Shown here: one piece after another, positions 14,655 to 23,022 of the stretch
How positions within the stretch are numbered: the stretch's first letter is position 1
Layout: every line of letters starts with the position of its first letter
Assembly: GCA_045650705.1 (NCBI GenBank)
Contig: JAZRRK010000057.1
Span: 1 to 47,399 of the forward strand
Reading direction: 5' to 3'
DNA from: UMGS1781 sp045650705
Lineage (GTDB): Bacteria > Bacillota > Clostridia > TANB77 > CAG-508
DNA: 47,399 bases
The notes under the pieces: model-generated
What the model saw: the letters and a program-made list of their open reading frames with translations, nothing else
The model's database searches: none
What the model was told of the DNA's origin: nothing
Translations under genes and position numbers: made by a program

Positions 14655-15623
14655 TTATAATTTATTAACAAATTCATAGTTTAAATCTTTAATTTTGTTT
14701 GATACATAATTAGGATTTTCATCTATTGCTTTGCTTAATTCTGTTGATAGATATTTTTTATTATCATCTGGAAAAACAGTTACAATATCCTTATCGTTTT
14801 TTTCTTTTGCTAATATACTAGCTATCATATTAGCACCTGATGATATTCCTACTCCTATTCCTAAATCTTTAGCAATTATTCTTGCCATGTTTACACTATC
14901 ATCATCATTAACAACAATAATTTCATCTATTAAATTTCTATCTACAATTTCTGGAATAAAGTCATCTCCTATTCCTTCTATTTTATGATTACTAATTATT
15001 TTATTTTGTGATAACATAGGCATTTTATCTGGCTCCATTGCATAGATTTTTATTTGCTCATTATATTCTTTCATTCTCTTGCCAGTTCCAATTAAAGTTC
15101 CACCTGTTCCTACTCCTGAAACAAATCCTCCTATTTTTTCTCCTAGCTCATCAATTATTTCTTTTCCTGTGGTTTCATAATGTGCTAACACATTATATGG
15201 ATTTGCAAATTGATTCGCTAAAAATGCATTATTTTCTTTTGCATATTTTTTTGCTTCTTCTATTGCTCTCTTAAATCCTCCATCTTCTTTTGAAACAAGT
15301 GTTACCTTTGCACCATATATTTCCATTAATCTTACTCTTTCTTTACTTACCCAATCAGGCATAAAAATATGAACTGGATTTCCTAAATAACTTCCCATTG
15401 CAGAAAGTGCTATTCCTGTGTTACCACTAGTAGCCTCTACTATTGACATTCCTTTTGTTAATTTTCCTTCTTCATATGCTTTATTTAAAATATAATATGC
15501 CACTCTATCTTTTATGCTTCCACTTATGTTATATGACTCTAGTTTAGCATATATATAATTTTCCTTCCCATTATATTGATATTTTATTTTTATCATTGGG
15601 GTATTCCCTATTCTTATATTCAT
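14655..15623 (-). CDS. PLP-dependent cysteine synthase family protein
   Basis: 322 residues of the CysK/CysM fold, which makes cysteine from O-acetylserine (or a related acceptor) and sulfide. Seen: SGSIKDRVA with the PLP lysine (~40), TSGNTG (~65), GTGGTLIGTG phosphate loop (~175) and SSGAN (~262). The N-terminus is slightly short and the C-terminus lacks any CBS domain. AGGAGG precedes the ATG. A poly-Cys leader peptide and terminator precede the gene, which supports a role in cysteine supply. Confidence 0.88.
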   Translation of the reverse strand: MNIRIGNTPMIKIKYQYNGKENYIYAKLESYNISGSIKDRVAYYILNKAYEEGKLTKGMSIVEATSGNTGIALSAMGSYLGNPVHIFMPDWVSKERVRLMEIYGAKVTLVSKEDGGFKRAIEEAKKYAKENNAFLANQFANPYNVLAHYETTGKEIIDELGEKIGGFVSGVGTGGTLIGTGKRMKEYNEQIKIYAMEPDKMPMLSQNKIISNHKIEGIGDDFIPEIVDRNLIDEIIVVNDDDSVNMARIIAKDLGIGVGISSGANMIASILAKEKNDKDIVTVFPDDNKKYLSTELSKAIDENPNYVSNKIKDLNYEFVNKL

Positions 15624-15663
15624 ATTAACCTCCTAGTATTATTATTTAACTTTTTTAGATAAA

Positions 15664-15754
15664 CAAAAAAAGTTATGCTACCTGCATAACTTTAAATATA
15701 TATTAAATATATCGTTGCAGGCACAAATAGACTCATACCTGCTAATAGGTATAA
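15664..15754 (-). promoter_or_regulatory. Cysteine attenuator: antiterminator and terminator
   Basis: On the minus strand the terminator AAGTTATGC-AGGTA-GCATAACTT plus T7 is at 15664-15693. Upstream TGCCTGCA (15716-15723) can pair with TGCAGGTA of the terminator (8 pairs, one G-U) and prevent it. Another hairpin, TACCT-ATTAGC-AGGTA, lies right after the leader peptide. The choice between folds would depend on the ribosome stalling at the Cys codons just upstream. Confidence 0.7.
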
Positions 15755-15757
15755 GTT

Positions 15758-15805
15758 TTATTTATAGCAACAGCAACAACATGTATTTAATATATATTTT
15801 TTCAT
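15758..15805 (-). CDS. Poly-cysteine leader peptide of cysteine synthase
   Basis: A 15-codon ORF, MKKYILNTCCCCCYK then TAA, with AAAGGAG nine bases before the ATG. Five consecutive Cys codons (TGT TGT TGC TGT TGC) precede an antiterminator/terminator pair and the cysteine synthase gene. It is the textbook layout of a ribosome-stalling attenuator responding to charged tRNA-Cys. A TATAAT lies 30 bases upstream of the ATG. Polycysteine leaders are known from mycobacteria; the call here rests on sequence only. Confidence 0.85.
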   Translation of the reverse strand: MKKYILNTCCCCCYK

Positions 15806-15859
15806 ATTATCTATCTCCTTTACTTTTATTATATGAATATTTTCATACCTTGTGATATT

Positions 15860-16300
15860 TTAAGCTAGAAGTTTTTTTACAGCATCACTTAATGCTTTTC
15901 CATCTGCTGAAGCTCCAACTTTTTCTTTTGCCTTTTTCATTATAACTCCCATATCTTTCATTGTAGTTGCACCTGTTTCACTTATTACAGATTTCACAAC
16001 TTCTTCTATTTCTTCTACTGTTAATTGTTTTGGTAAATATTCTGATATAATAGCTATTTCTTCTCTATTTTGTTTTATTAAATCTTCTCTTCCACTACTT
16101 TCGAAATCCTTTTCAGCATCTTTTCTTTTTTTCGCTTCTTTTGCTATTATTTCTACTATTTGCTCATCTGTTAATTCTATTTGTTTATCTTTTTCTACTT
16201 GTAAAACTGATGCTCTAATCATTTGAACTGTATTTTTTCTTACTAAATCTTTATCCTTCATTGCTTCTTTTAAGTCATTTAATAATTTTTCTTTTAACAT
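15860..16300 (-). CDS. yqeY: GatB/YqeY domain protein
   Basis: 146 residues, the full length of YqeY. LLNDLKEAMKDKD, the helical KRKDAEKDFESSGREDL region, EIAIISEYLPKQL and the C-terminal GATTMKDMGVIMKKAKEK are all family landmarks. The domain resembles the tRNA-binding tail of amidotransferase subunit GatB; its precise role is unclear. It follows tyrS by 21 bases and is probably co-transcribed with it. Confidence 0.92.
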   Translation of the reverse strand: MLKEKLLNDLKEAMKDKDLVRKNTVQMIRASVLQVEKDKQIELTDEQIVEIIAKEAKKRKDAEKDFESSGREDLIKQNREEIAIISEYLPKQLTVEEIEEVVKSVISETGATTMKDMGVIMKKAKEKVGASADGKALSDAVKKLLA

Positions 16301-16321
16301 AACTATACCTCCCTAAAACTT

Positions 16322-17551
16322 TTAGCATTTTATTTTAGCTATATAGTAGTTTTTCTTTCCTCTTCTTACTACTATATATGTATTTTCTATAAACATTTTA
16401 TTATCTATTATTACATTTATATCAGTTACTTTTTCTCCATTTATTGATATTGCACCTGACTCTATAAATTCTCTAGCTTCTCTTTTACTTTTTGCTACCC
16501 TTATATTTATTATAAAGTCTACTAAATTTAGATTTGCTTCTACTTCTTTTATATCTTGGTTTTTAAATAAATCTTCTATATCTCTTTTAGATAAGTCTTG
16601 GAATTTGTTGTTAAATAGATGCTCTGCTAAATTTATTGCTTTTTCATATTCTTCTTTTCCGTGTAAGAATGTTATTATTTCTCTTGCTAATGCTTTATGT
16701 GCTTCTCTTAATTCTGGATGCTCACTATTTTTTATTTCCAATTCTTCTATTTCTTCTTTTGATAAGAATGTATAAATCTTTAAATAATTTATTACCATTG
16801 AGTCTTCTACATTTAAGAAGAATTGGTATAACTCATAACTTGATGTTTTTTCTTTATCTAGCCATAGTGCATTTCCTTCACTTTTTCCAAATTTATGACC
16901 TTGTGAATCTGTTACAAGTGGCATTGTAAATCCATATACCTCATCTCCTGTTGATTTTCTTATTAAGTCTATTCCTGCTGTAATATTTCCCCATTGATCA
17001 GAACCAGCACATTGTAAATCAACATTTTTATGTTCATGTAGATATTTAAAGTCTAATGCTTGTAATATCATATATGAAAATTCTGTATATGTAATTCCAG
17101 AATCTAATCTTCTTCTAATTATATCTTTATCTAACATATAATTTATATTGAAATATTTTCCATAATCTCTTAAAAAGTCTAATACATTTATATCTTTTAT
17201 CCAATCATAATTATTTACAACTTCAAATCCAAATATTCTTTCTACTTGTTTTTTTAGTCCTTCTATATTTTTATTAACTTGCTCTTTTGAAATCATTGTT
17301 CTTTCTGTTGTAGGTCTTGGGTCTCCAATCATTCCTGTTCCTCCACCTACTAATAGAATTGGGTGATGTCCTGCATCTTTTAATCTTTTAGATATTAAGA
17401 AACTTGATAAATGTCCTACGTGTAAGCTATCTGCTGTAGGGTCTGTTCCTATATAAAATGCCATTCCACCTTTATTTAATTTTTCTTCTAACTCTGGACT
17501 TGATATATCTTTTATTAATCCTCTCCATTTTAAATCTTCAACTAATGTCAT
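16322..17551 (-). CDS. tyrS: Tyrosyl-tRNA synthetase
   Basis: 409 residues. Class I signatures: HVGH in DSLHVGHLSS (~40) and KFGKSEG (KMSKS counterpart, ~230). Tyr-specific residues sit in YTEFSYMILQALD and QCAGSDQWGNI. The C-terminal ~70 residues form an S4 tRNA-binding domain (KSKREAREFIESGAISING). GGGAGG precedes the ATG. No T-box leader is present; a plain promoter is seen instead. Confidence 0.96.
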   Translation of the reverse strand: MTLVEDLKWRGLIKDISSPELEEKLNKGGMAFYIGTDPTADSLHVGHLSSFLISKRLKDAGHHPILLVGGGTGMIGDPRPTTERTMISKEQVNKNIEGLKKQVERIFGFEVVNNYDWIKDINVLDFLRDYGKYFNINYMLDKDIIRRRLDSGITYTEFSYMILQALDFKYLHEHKNVDLQCAGSDQWGNITAGIDLIRKSTGDEVYGFTMPLVTDSQGHKFGKSEGNALWLDKEKTSSYELYQFFLNVEDSMVINYLKIYTFLSKEEIEELEIKNSEHPELREAHKALAREIITFLHGKEEYEKAINLAEHLFNNKFQDLSKRDIEDLFKNQDIKEVEANLNLVDFIINIRVAKSKREAREFIESGAISINGEKVTDINVIIDNKMFIENTYIVVRRGKKNYYIAKIKC

Positions 17552-17578
17552 ATTTCTTCCTCCCTTGAAAATACTAGT

Positions 17579-17607
17579 ATTATACTATCTTTTTTCGTTT
17601 TTTGCAA
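17579..17607 (-). promoter_or_regulatory. Promoter of tyrS
   Basis: TTGCAA (17602-17607), 17-base A-rich spacer, TATAAT (17579-17584), less than 30 bases from the tyrS start. Confidence 0.75.
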
Positions 17608-17633
17608 CTTTTTAAAATTAATTGTACAAAATA

Positions 17634-17749
17634 GCCCAACGCAGGGGATTATATATTTAGAAAAAATTGAGGACCCCCGAAAAACTTCGCAGGCGTCTCC
17701 ATCGTGGGCTCAATTTTTAATAAATATATAACCCCCGACGAGATTGGGC
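17634..17749. repeat. Large GC-capped inverted repeat
   Basis: GCCCAA, GGGG, TTATATATTTA and AAAAATTGAG on the left pair with CTCAATTTTT, TAAATATATAA, CCCC and TTGGGC on the right, forming a long interrupted stem. The apical ~37 bases are GC-rich and contain GACCCCCGAAAAACTTCGC and GGCGTCTCC. It stands between deoC and the tyrS promoter and has no ORF. It may be a dispersed palindromic element or a structured RNA; I do not recognise the class. Confidence 0.6.
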
Positions 17750-17773
17750 GGATTTTTATAAATCATTAATGTG

Positions 17774-18427
17774 TTAACAATTAATTTTATTAATATACTC
17801 ATCAACTAATTTACTTGTTCCTAATCTGTCTGCTCCTAGTTTTATAAAAATTTCTGCATCATTAAAATTTTGTATGCCTCCAGCAGCTTTTATTTTTTTA
17901 TTATTTTTCATATGTTTTTTTAATAATTTTATATCTTCTATTGTTGCACCTGCGGTACTAAAACCTGTTGATGTTTTTATATAATCCGCTTCTGACTTTG
18001 ATACTATTTCACACATCTTTATTTTCTCTTCTTCTGTTAATAAACAGGTTTCTATTATTACTTTTAATATCTTACCTTCACAAGCTTTTTTTATATCATT
18101 TATTTCTTGTAAAATATACTCATAATTTTTTTCTTTAAGTTTTCCTATGTTTATTACCATGTCAATTTCATCTGCACCATTCTCTATTGCTTCTTTTGTT
18201 TCTATAACCTTTATATTTGTAGTATTGTATCCGTTTGGAAATCCAATTACTGTACATATTTTTATTTTATCTTGTACATGTTCTTTAGCCTCTTTTACAA
18301 AGTTTGGTGGTATACATACAGATGCTGTATTACATTTTATTGCATCATCACATAGTTTTTTTATATCACTTATTGTTGCACTTTGTTTTAATAAAGTATG
18401 GTCTACTTTTTTTAATATTTCTTCCAT
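17774..18427 (-). CDS. deoC: Deoxyribose-phosphate aldolase
   Basis: 217 residues, a TIM barrel. DHTLLKQ at the start, EIDMVINIGKL (Asp of the active site), VIIETCLL, the Schiff-base lysine in YIKTSTGFS (~150) and KAAGGIQ (~180) match DeoC, which splits 2-deoxyribose-5-phosphate into glyceraldehyde-3-phosphate and acetaldehyde. It follows mltG by 21 bases in the same operon, an unusual partner, so the linkage may only reflect compact gene packing. Confidence 0.94.
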   Translation of the reverse strand: MEEILKKVDHTLLKQSATISDIKKLCDDAIKCNTASVCIPPNFVKEAKEHVQDKIKICTVIGFPNGYNTTNIKVIETKEAIENGADEIDMVINIGKLKEKNYEYILQEINDIKKACEGKILKVIIETCLLTEEEKIKMCEIVSKSEADYIKTSTGFSTAGATIEDIKLLKKHMKNNKKIKAAGGIQNFNDAEIFIKLGADRLGTSKLVDEYINKINC

Positions 18428-18448
18428 ATTCTCTCCTATTTCTAAAGA

Positions 18449-19513
18449 TTAATACTCATACCATAACCCTTTGTTCATTAAATCATTTATTATATTCTCA
18501 TGTTCTGAATTTGTTTTGGTAAAATATAATTTTCCAGTTTTATCTGCAACAAAGAATAAATATTCTGTATCATTTGGTTCTATTGCTGCTTCAATACTTG
18601 ATTTTCCAATAGATGATATTGGTCCTACAGGTAATTTTCCCTCCATATTAGGTCCTCTTGTATTATATGGATTATATGTATCAATTTCTTTTTGATATAA
18701 ATCTCTATCTCCCATATTTACTTTTATATAATAATATGTTGTTACATCACTTCCTAATGAGATTCCCTCATCTAGTCTATTATAAAATACACTTGCTACA
18801 TCTTTTCTGTCTTCATCATTCATTCCTTCATTTTCTACTACTGATGCCATTGTTATTATTTGATGTATTGTATAATTACTTGCTTCTATTTTTTCTTTGT
18901 AAGGCGTTAATATTTCTTCCATTCTATCTAACATCTTTTCAAAAATTTCTTCTACAGTTGCATCTTTATTTGCTATAGCATATGTATCTGGAAATAAGTA
19001 TCCTTCTAATGGATAGTATATATCTTCGCTTTTTATCTCGTCTGTTAAGAACCAATATTTTTCTATTAAAGAATCTATATATTCTTTATCTGCTAAAAGT
19101 TGATATACATCCTCTTCTGTATTATTAGTCTTTTCTGTGATTGTTTCTACTAGCCACCACATTGGTTTTCCTTCTAAATATGTAATTGTAATTTGATTTG
19201 GATTATACATTGTACCTGTTTGCAACATTTCTACCATTTCTTTTAAATTCATACTCTCTTTTAAATAGTATGTTCCTGCTTGAAAGTTTTCTATTTTATT
19301 AATTTTTACATATATTCTAAATGCTGTTGTACTTTTTATTAAATTATTCTCTTTTAGTATGTTTGCAATTTGAGTTGCTCCGCTTCCCATTGGTATAGTA
19401 ACTTCTTTTTCTTCTATATTCTTACTTACTGGCATTGTTGATATTTTATATATTCCTATTATTATTGATATTAAAACTAAAATTGATACTATTATTACTA
19501 TTAACTTTCTCAT
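18449..19513 (-). CDS. mltG: Endolytic murein transglycosylase MltG (YceG)
   Basis: 354 residues: one N-terminal membrane anchor, a LysM-like segment (IPMGSGATQIANILKENNL), then the catalytic domain with YPLEGYLFPDTY, ASVVENEG (catalytic Glu ~223), VFYNRLDEGISLGSD and YNTRGPNMEGKLPVGPI. MltG cuts nascent glycan strands at the membrane. It sits 18 bases after the SH3-domain envelope protein, suggesting a cell-wall unit. Confidence 0.94.
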   Translation of the reverse strand: MRKLIVIIVSILVLISIIIGIYKISTMPVSKNIEEKEVTIPMGSGATQIANILKENNLIKSTTAFRIYVKINKIENFQAGTYYLKESMNLKEMVEMLQTGTMYNPNQITITYLEGKPMWWLVETITEKTNNTEEDVYQLLADKEYIDSLIEKYWFLTDEIKSEDIYYPLEGYLFPDTYAIANKDATVEEIFEKMLDRMEEILTPYKEKIEASNYTIHQIITMASVVENEGMNDEDRKDVASVFYNRLDEGISLGSDVTTYYYIKVNMGDRDLYQKEIDTYNPYNTRGPNMEGKLPVGPISSIGKSSIEAAIEPNDTEYLFFVADKTGKLYFTKTNSEHENIINDLMNKGLWYEY

Positions 19514-19531
19514 AAATATTATTTTTCTCCT

Positions 19532-20662
19532 TTATTTCCCTGATATTATGTAATCTACTTTTCCTACATACTTTGATTGGTCAATATCTTTCATTGGTTC
19601 ATTTATAACAAGATTTGTATTTATTCCTGCTTGTCTTAGTCTTGGAGCTAATTCAATAACTAGTCTATCTATATTTGCATCACTATTTGAAATGATATTT
19701 ATACCATTTATATTATTTCTTACTGCTATACTAACAACATTTTTTATTAATTTTGTTCTATTATAATAATCTTCTAAATCAACATTTTCAATTGTTAGAT
19801 TAGCCCATACTTTAACACTACTATCATCGCTTGTATAATCTATGTTTTTTAATAATATTCCATCATTAGACATTTCTAACAAGTCTTGGACTAATATTTT
19901 ATCTCCATCTATGTTTAGTAAACTGCCATTATTAATATCTACTGTTATATTCTTTGTTTCTGTTATTTGTCCCATATCTTGTCTAACTATATATTCATTT
20001 GTTAAAACATTTGCTTTTACATATCCAATTGTACCATCTTCTGTTCTAATTAGCCTCCAACCTTTACTTGTTGTATAAAAGGCACTTACACTATCTCCTA
20101 CTTCTAGTTCGCCAACTTTTTTTGATAATCCTCTTGGTTTGAATCTTATTTCTGCTTCTTTATATACTTCTGCCTTAATAAGTCCTTCATTAAGTCTATC
20201 TATTATTACTACATTTTTTTCTTTTGCATATTTAACATCTATATTATATACTACTTCCATTTCTTGTATTGGTATATACATAATATTATCTTTATATATT
20301 ATGGTATATAATGTGGCATTAAGTGAATTGTCTATTTGAAGTTGTTTTGTTCGTACTTGCATACTAGCAACTGATAAATTTGAGGTTGTTATTATTCTAT
20401 CTTCTTCTTTATCATAATAAAGTGTACTATCAAATAATTGCTTTATATCTTCTTCTGATATATATATACCTTCTTCATTATCAATATAAATTGGATTTTT
20501 TAATTTTTCTGTAACATTTTCGTCACCAATTACTAAATTGGTTATGGTTTGATATTTGTTTCTTTTATATCCTGGTGCAACATTAATTATAAAAGCTACA
20601 ATAAATAATGCTATTACTCCAATTATTATATTTCTAATAAATTTAATTTTTTTTGTTTTCAT
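19532..20662 (-). CDS. Membrane-anchored SH3-domain protein with GH18-like C-terminus
   Basis: 376 residues. An N-terminal span (~10-29) is followed by a copper-amine-oxidase-N-like beta region (~40-150), a bacterial SH3 domain (~160-215, ending TIGYVKANVL) and a C-terminal part. That part (VVSIAVRNNINGINI..., LAPRLRQAGINTNLVINEP) resembles part of a GH18/SleL-like barrel, but without a visible DxxDxDxE catalytic motif. Probably binds cell wall outside the membrane. It is the first gene of an operon with mltG and deoC. Confidence 0.7.
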   Translation of the reverse strand: MKTKKIKFIRNIIIGVIALFIVAFIINVAPGYKRNKYQTITNLVIGDENVTEKLKNPIYIDNEEGIYISEEDIKQLFDSTLYYDKEEDRIITTSNLSVASMQVRTKQLQIDNSLNATLYTIIYKDNIMYIPIQEMEVVYNIDVKYAKEKNVVIIDRLNEGLIKAEVYKEAEIRFKPRGLSKKVGELEVGDSVSAFYTTSKGWRLIRTEDGTIGYVKANVLTNEYIVRQDMGQITETKNITVDINNGSLLNIDGDKILVQDLLEMSNDGILLKNIDYTSDDSSVKVWANLTIENVDLEDYYNRTKLIKNVVSIAVRNNINGINIISNSDANIDRLVIELAPRLRQAGINTNLVINEPMKDIDQSKYVGKVDYIISGK

Positions 20663-20757
20663 ATTTTTCTCCTTATTTTTTCCTATATTAGTATATCAAA
20701 AAAAATATCAGATTAACAGACTTTTTGTGATTTTTTTTAGTTTTTTTGCAACAAAAA

Positions 20758-20781
20758 AAACCAGTTTATAACTGGTTTCTT
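20758..20781 (-). terminator. Terminator of spoVG
   Basis: AAACCAGTT-TAT-AACTGGTTT followed, on the minus strand, by a run of T residues. Confidence 0.85.
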
Positions 20782-20791
20782 TTCTTTATTA

Positions 20792-21061
20792 TTATTCAGC
20801 TGTTTCAGCATCAGGAGAGTTGTATGCTTCTAAAATAGCACCTTGTATTTTCTCTCTTGTTTCAGCATTGATTGGATGAGCTATATCTTTGAATTCTCCG
20901 TTTGGAGTTTTTCTGCTAGGCATAGCTATAAATAATCCATTTTGACTTTCGATAACTTTGATATCGTGAATTACGAATTCATTATCGAATGTTACAGAAG
21001 CAACAGCTTTCATTCTGTTTTCTGAATTTACTTTTCTTAAACGTACGTCTGTTATTTGCAT
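20792..21061 (-). CDS. spoVG: Septation/sporulation regulator SpoVG
   Basis: 89 residues. MQITDVRLRKVNSENRMKAV, the strand set to IDIKVIESQNG and FIAMPSRKTPNGEFKDIAHP are diagnostic. SpoVG is a small DNA/RNA-binding protein affecting septation, sporulation and virulence genes. GGAAGGCGGTG precedes the ATG. It is monocistronic with a sigma-H type promoter and its own terminator. Confidence 0.97.
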   Translation of the reverse strand: MQITDVRLRKVNSENRMKAVASVTFDNEFVIHDIKVIESQNGLFIAMPSRKTPNGEFKDIAHPINAETREKIQGAILEAYNSPDAETAE

Positions 21062-21122
21062 GTATGTGCACCGCCTTCCAAAGTTTTTATATTGTACATT
21101 CCATTTGATGTACTACTATATT

Positions 21123-21149
21123 ATTCGCCAATTTTATTTTTTTTCCTCC
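21123..21149 (-). promoter_or_regulatory. Sigma-H type promoter of spoVG
   Basis: Minus strand GGAGGAAAA (21141-21149), 11 bases, GGCGAAT (21123-21129). This fits the sigma-H consensus RnAGGAwWW-N11-12-RnnGAAT, and spoVG is the classical sigma-H target in Bacillus. Confidence 0.7.
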
Positions 21150-21195
21150 ATTATTTTACATATTTTTAAAATTATTTATTTTTTAACTTTTTTCC

Positions 21196-21792
21196 TTATT
21201 TTGTACTTATGTTTATTAATTCTGCTCCAACTTCTAGTTCTCTAGATACAATATTTTGTATTTGTGCAATTTGTTCTGGTTCTAATTTTTCAGCTTTAAT
21301 GATAATACTTACACTATTATCATTTGCAAATATAACAATATCTTCAAAGCCTTTTGCTAATACTAAATTTTCTGCTATCATTATTGCATTTTTTTCTTTA
21401 TTTATCTTTGCTATTTCATTTATTGCAGTATTTTTTTGTTCACTAGTAGAATTTGTGTTATTATAAATTTCTTGATATGTTTCTAGCATTTGCGAATATA
21501 AATTTTCTCTCTCAAATTTTGATGTTGTAAAATATGTATCTTCTTCAATTGTTTCTACTGTTTCTTCTATATTAACATCTTCTGGATTATTTTCTACTAT
21601 ATCATTTTCTGTAATTGTATTTTCTACTATATTTTCTACTTCGTTACTACTTACTAATGTTGCATCTCCTAGTTCTGCAACTATTTGATTAGTATTATTA
21701 TAATTACCACTAGTAAAATTTAAATATCCTGCTGTTACCAACATTAATGATATAACTAAGATAATTAATTGGTTTCTTTTTAAAATTTTCAT
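21196..21792 (-). CDS. spoIIIAH: Stage III sporulation protein AH
   Basis: 198 residues from the ATG at 21792 (GAAAGGA eight bases before; the frame opens at 21810). KRNQLIILVISLMLVTAGYLNF is the membrane anchor. A long acidic linker precedes the ring-building domain (YSQMLETYQEIYN ... LVLAKGFEDIVIFANDNSVSII ... IQNIVSRELEV). AH forms with SpoIIQ the channel between mother cell and forespore. Last gene of the spoIIIA operon. Confidence 0.92.
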   Translation of the reverse strand: MKILKRNQLIILVISLMLVTAGYLNFTSGNYNNTNQIVAELGDATLVSSNEVENIVENTITENDIVENNPEDVNIEETVETIEEDTYFTTSKFERENLYSQMLETYQEIYNNTNSTSEQKNTAINEIAKINKEKNAIMIAENLVLAKGFEDIVIFANDNSVSIIIKAEKLEPEQIAQIQNIVSRELEVGAELINISTK

Positions 21793-21812
21793 TAGATTCA
21801 TCCTTTCCATTT

Positions 21813-22419
21813 TTAATTTGACATTTTAAATACTTGTATCTTGTGAGTAGCCAATCCAGTAACTGCTGATACTGCTTGAACTATGCTTGTTTTAATATTT
21901 GCATTGTCTCCTCCTTCTGCTATTATTATTGCTCCTTCTATTTTTGGTAATACAACTTTTTCTGTTATTGGATTATTATTTGAATCCATTACTATTTCTT
22001 TGCTTTCATCAGAAGCCTCTATTACTCTTGTTCCACCGATTTGAATCACTTTCTTCAGTTATGCTTTTATTTTTTACTTCATTATGCATTGCTATAACTT
22101 GACTTGTTTCTGAATATGTAATTAATACTTGTACTTTTCCTACACCTGATATTTTTGATAAAATGTCTTGCAGTTTGTTCTCTAAATTATATGCTGTATC
22201 TTCAGAAATATTACCTTGACTTTCTTCTTGAGCTAGTACTTTATATTGATCTTCATTTGAATCTATCTCGCTTTTATTCTTTTCCTCTCCCCATATTAAA
22301 TTTATAGCAATTATTGTTATTATAAGTAAAACTAAAAATACAACTAAATTTTCTATATTCTTTTTATTATTACCACCCATTTTTTTTTCAACTAAACTTT
22401 TTATATGCTTTTTTATCAT
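21813..22419 (-). pseudogene. spoIIIAG: Stage III sporulation protein AG, split by a one-base insertion
   Basis: The first frame (22419 to 22009) gives the anchor helix and ILSKISGVGKVQVLITYSET, then runs out after EESDSN-RWNKSNRGF. The second frame (to 21813) gives GGTRVIEASDESKEIV ... GAIIIAEGGDNANIKTSIVQ ... LATHKIQVFKM. Removing one C (plus-strand G at 22038) restores SDSNGGTRVIEA and a full-length protein of ~200 residues. AG builds the large inner-membrane ring of the forespore channel. Real mutation or sequence error cannot be told apart here. Confidence 0.85.
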
Positions 22420-22451
22420 TGTCTATCTCTCCTTCGCAATAAAAGTATTAT

Positions 22452-23000
22452 TTATTGTATAATAATATTTTCAATGTCTGTGCCATAAGTTTCATTAAGA
22501 AGTTTTTTTAGTGTTTCTATTTCTTCGTTTGATATGCTATTTTCTACTCCATTTTCTTCAATATCTATTTCTATTGGTTCAATTGTTGAATTTGTCTCTT
22601 GCTTTTGCAGACTTAAATTTATTTTATTAATATTTCCATAGTTTGCATCTGATTTTTCAATCTCAATTGATATACTTTTTACATTATATCCATTTTCTTC
22701 TAAATCTTTTTTTATTTCTTCCTCTATTTTGCTTATATATGTTGTTTCTATATATGCATTTGTATCTATTGTAGCAACTTCATATGTTTCTGTATTTGGT
22801 AACTCATATTGTTTTAGATTTATCTCTTTCCCTGTTATCTTTGTTACAATAGGAGATACTATTACAAAAACTATATATGTACCTATTACTGTTCTTATGT
22901 ATTTTTTTATATTTCCATCTGGTAATATCATTTCGATTATTGTACTTATTATAACTGCTATTATAATTCCCTGAGCCCAAGAATTTATCCATTTAACCAT
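22452..23000 (-). CDS. spoIIIAF: Stage III sporulation protein AF
   Basis: 182 residues. Two N-terminal membrane helices (IIIAVIISTIIEMILPDGNIKKYI is interrupted by the conserved LPDGNIKKY loop; then VIGTYIVFVIVSPIV), followed by a soluble domain with NYGNINKINLSL and a C-terminal ETLKKLLNETYGTDIENI. Fits SpoIIIAF of the forespore channel complex. AGAGAGG precedes the ATG. Confidence 0.9.
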   Translation of the reverse strand: MVKWINSWAQGIIIAVIISTIIEMILPDGNIKKYIRTVIGTYIVFVIVSPIVTKITGKEINLKQYELPNTETYEVATIDTNAYIETTYISKIEEEIKKDLEENGYNVKSISIEIEKSDANYGNINKINLSLQKQETNSTIEPIEIDIEENGVENSISNEEIETLKKLLNETYGTDIENIIIQ

Positions 23001-23022
23001 TTTTATCCTCTCTTATAAAACA

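Noticed and set aside
15624..15859. T-box riboswitch before cysteine synthase
   Set aside because: No TGGNACCGCG T-loop or specifier domain; the region is explained by the poly-Cys leader and attenuator.
17552..17773. T-box before tyrS
   Set aside because: The tyrS promoter lies within 60 bases of the start, leaving no room for one; the long hairpin is upstream of the promoter.
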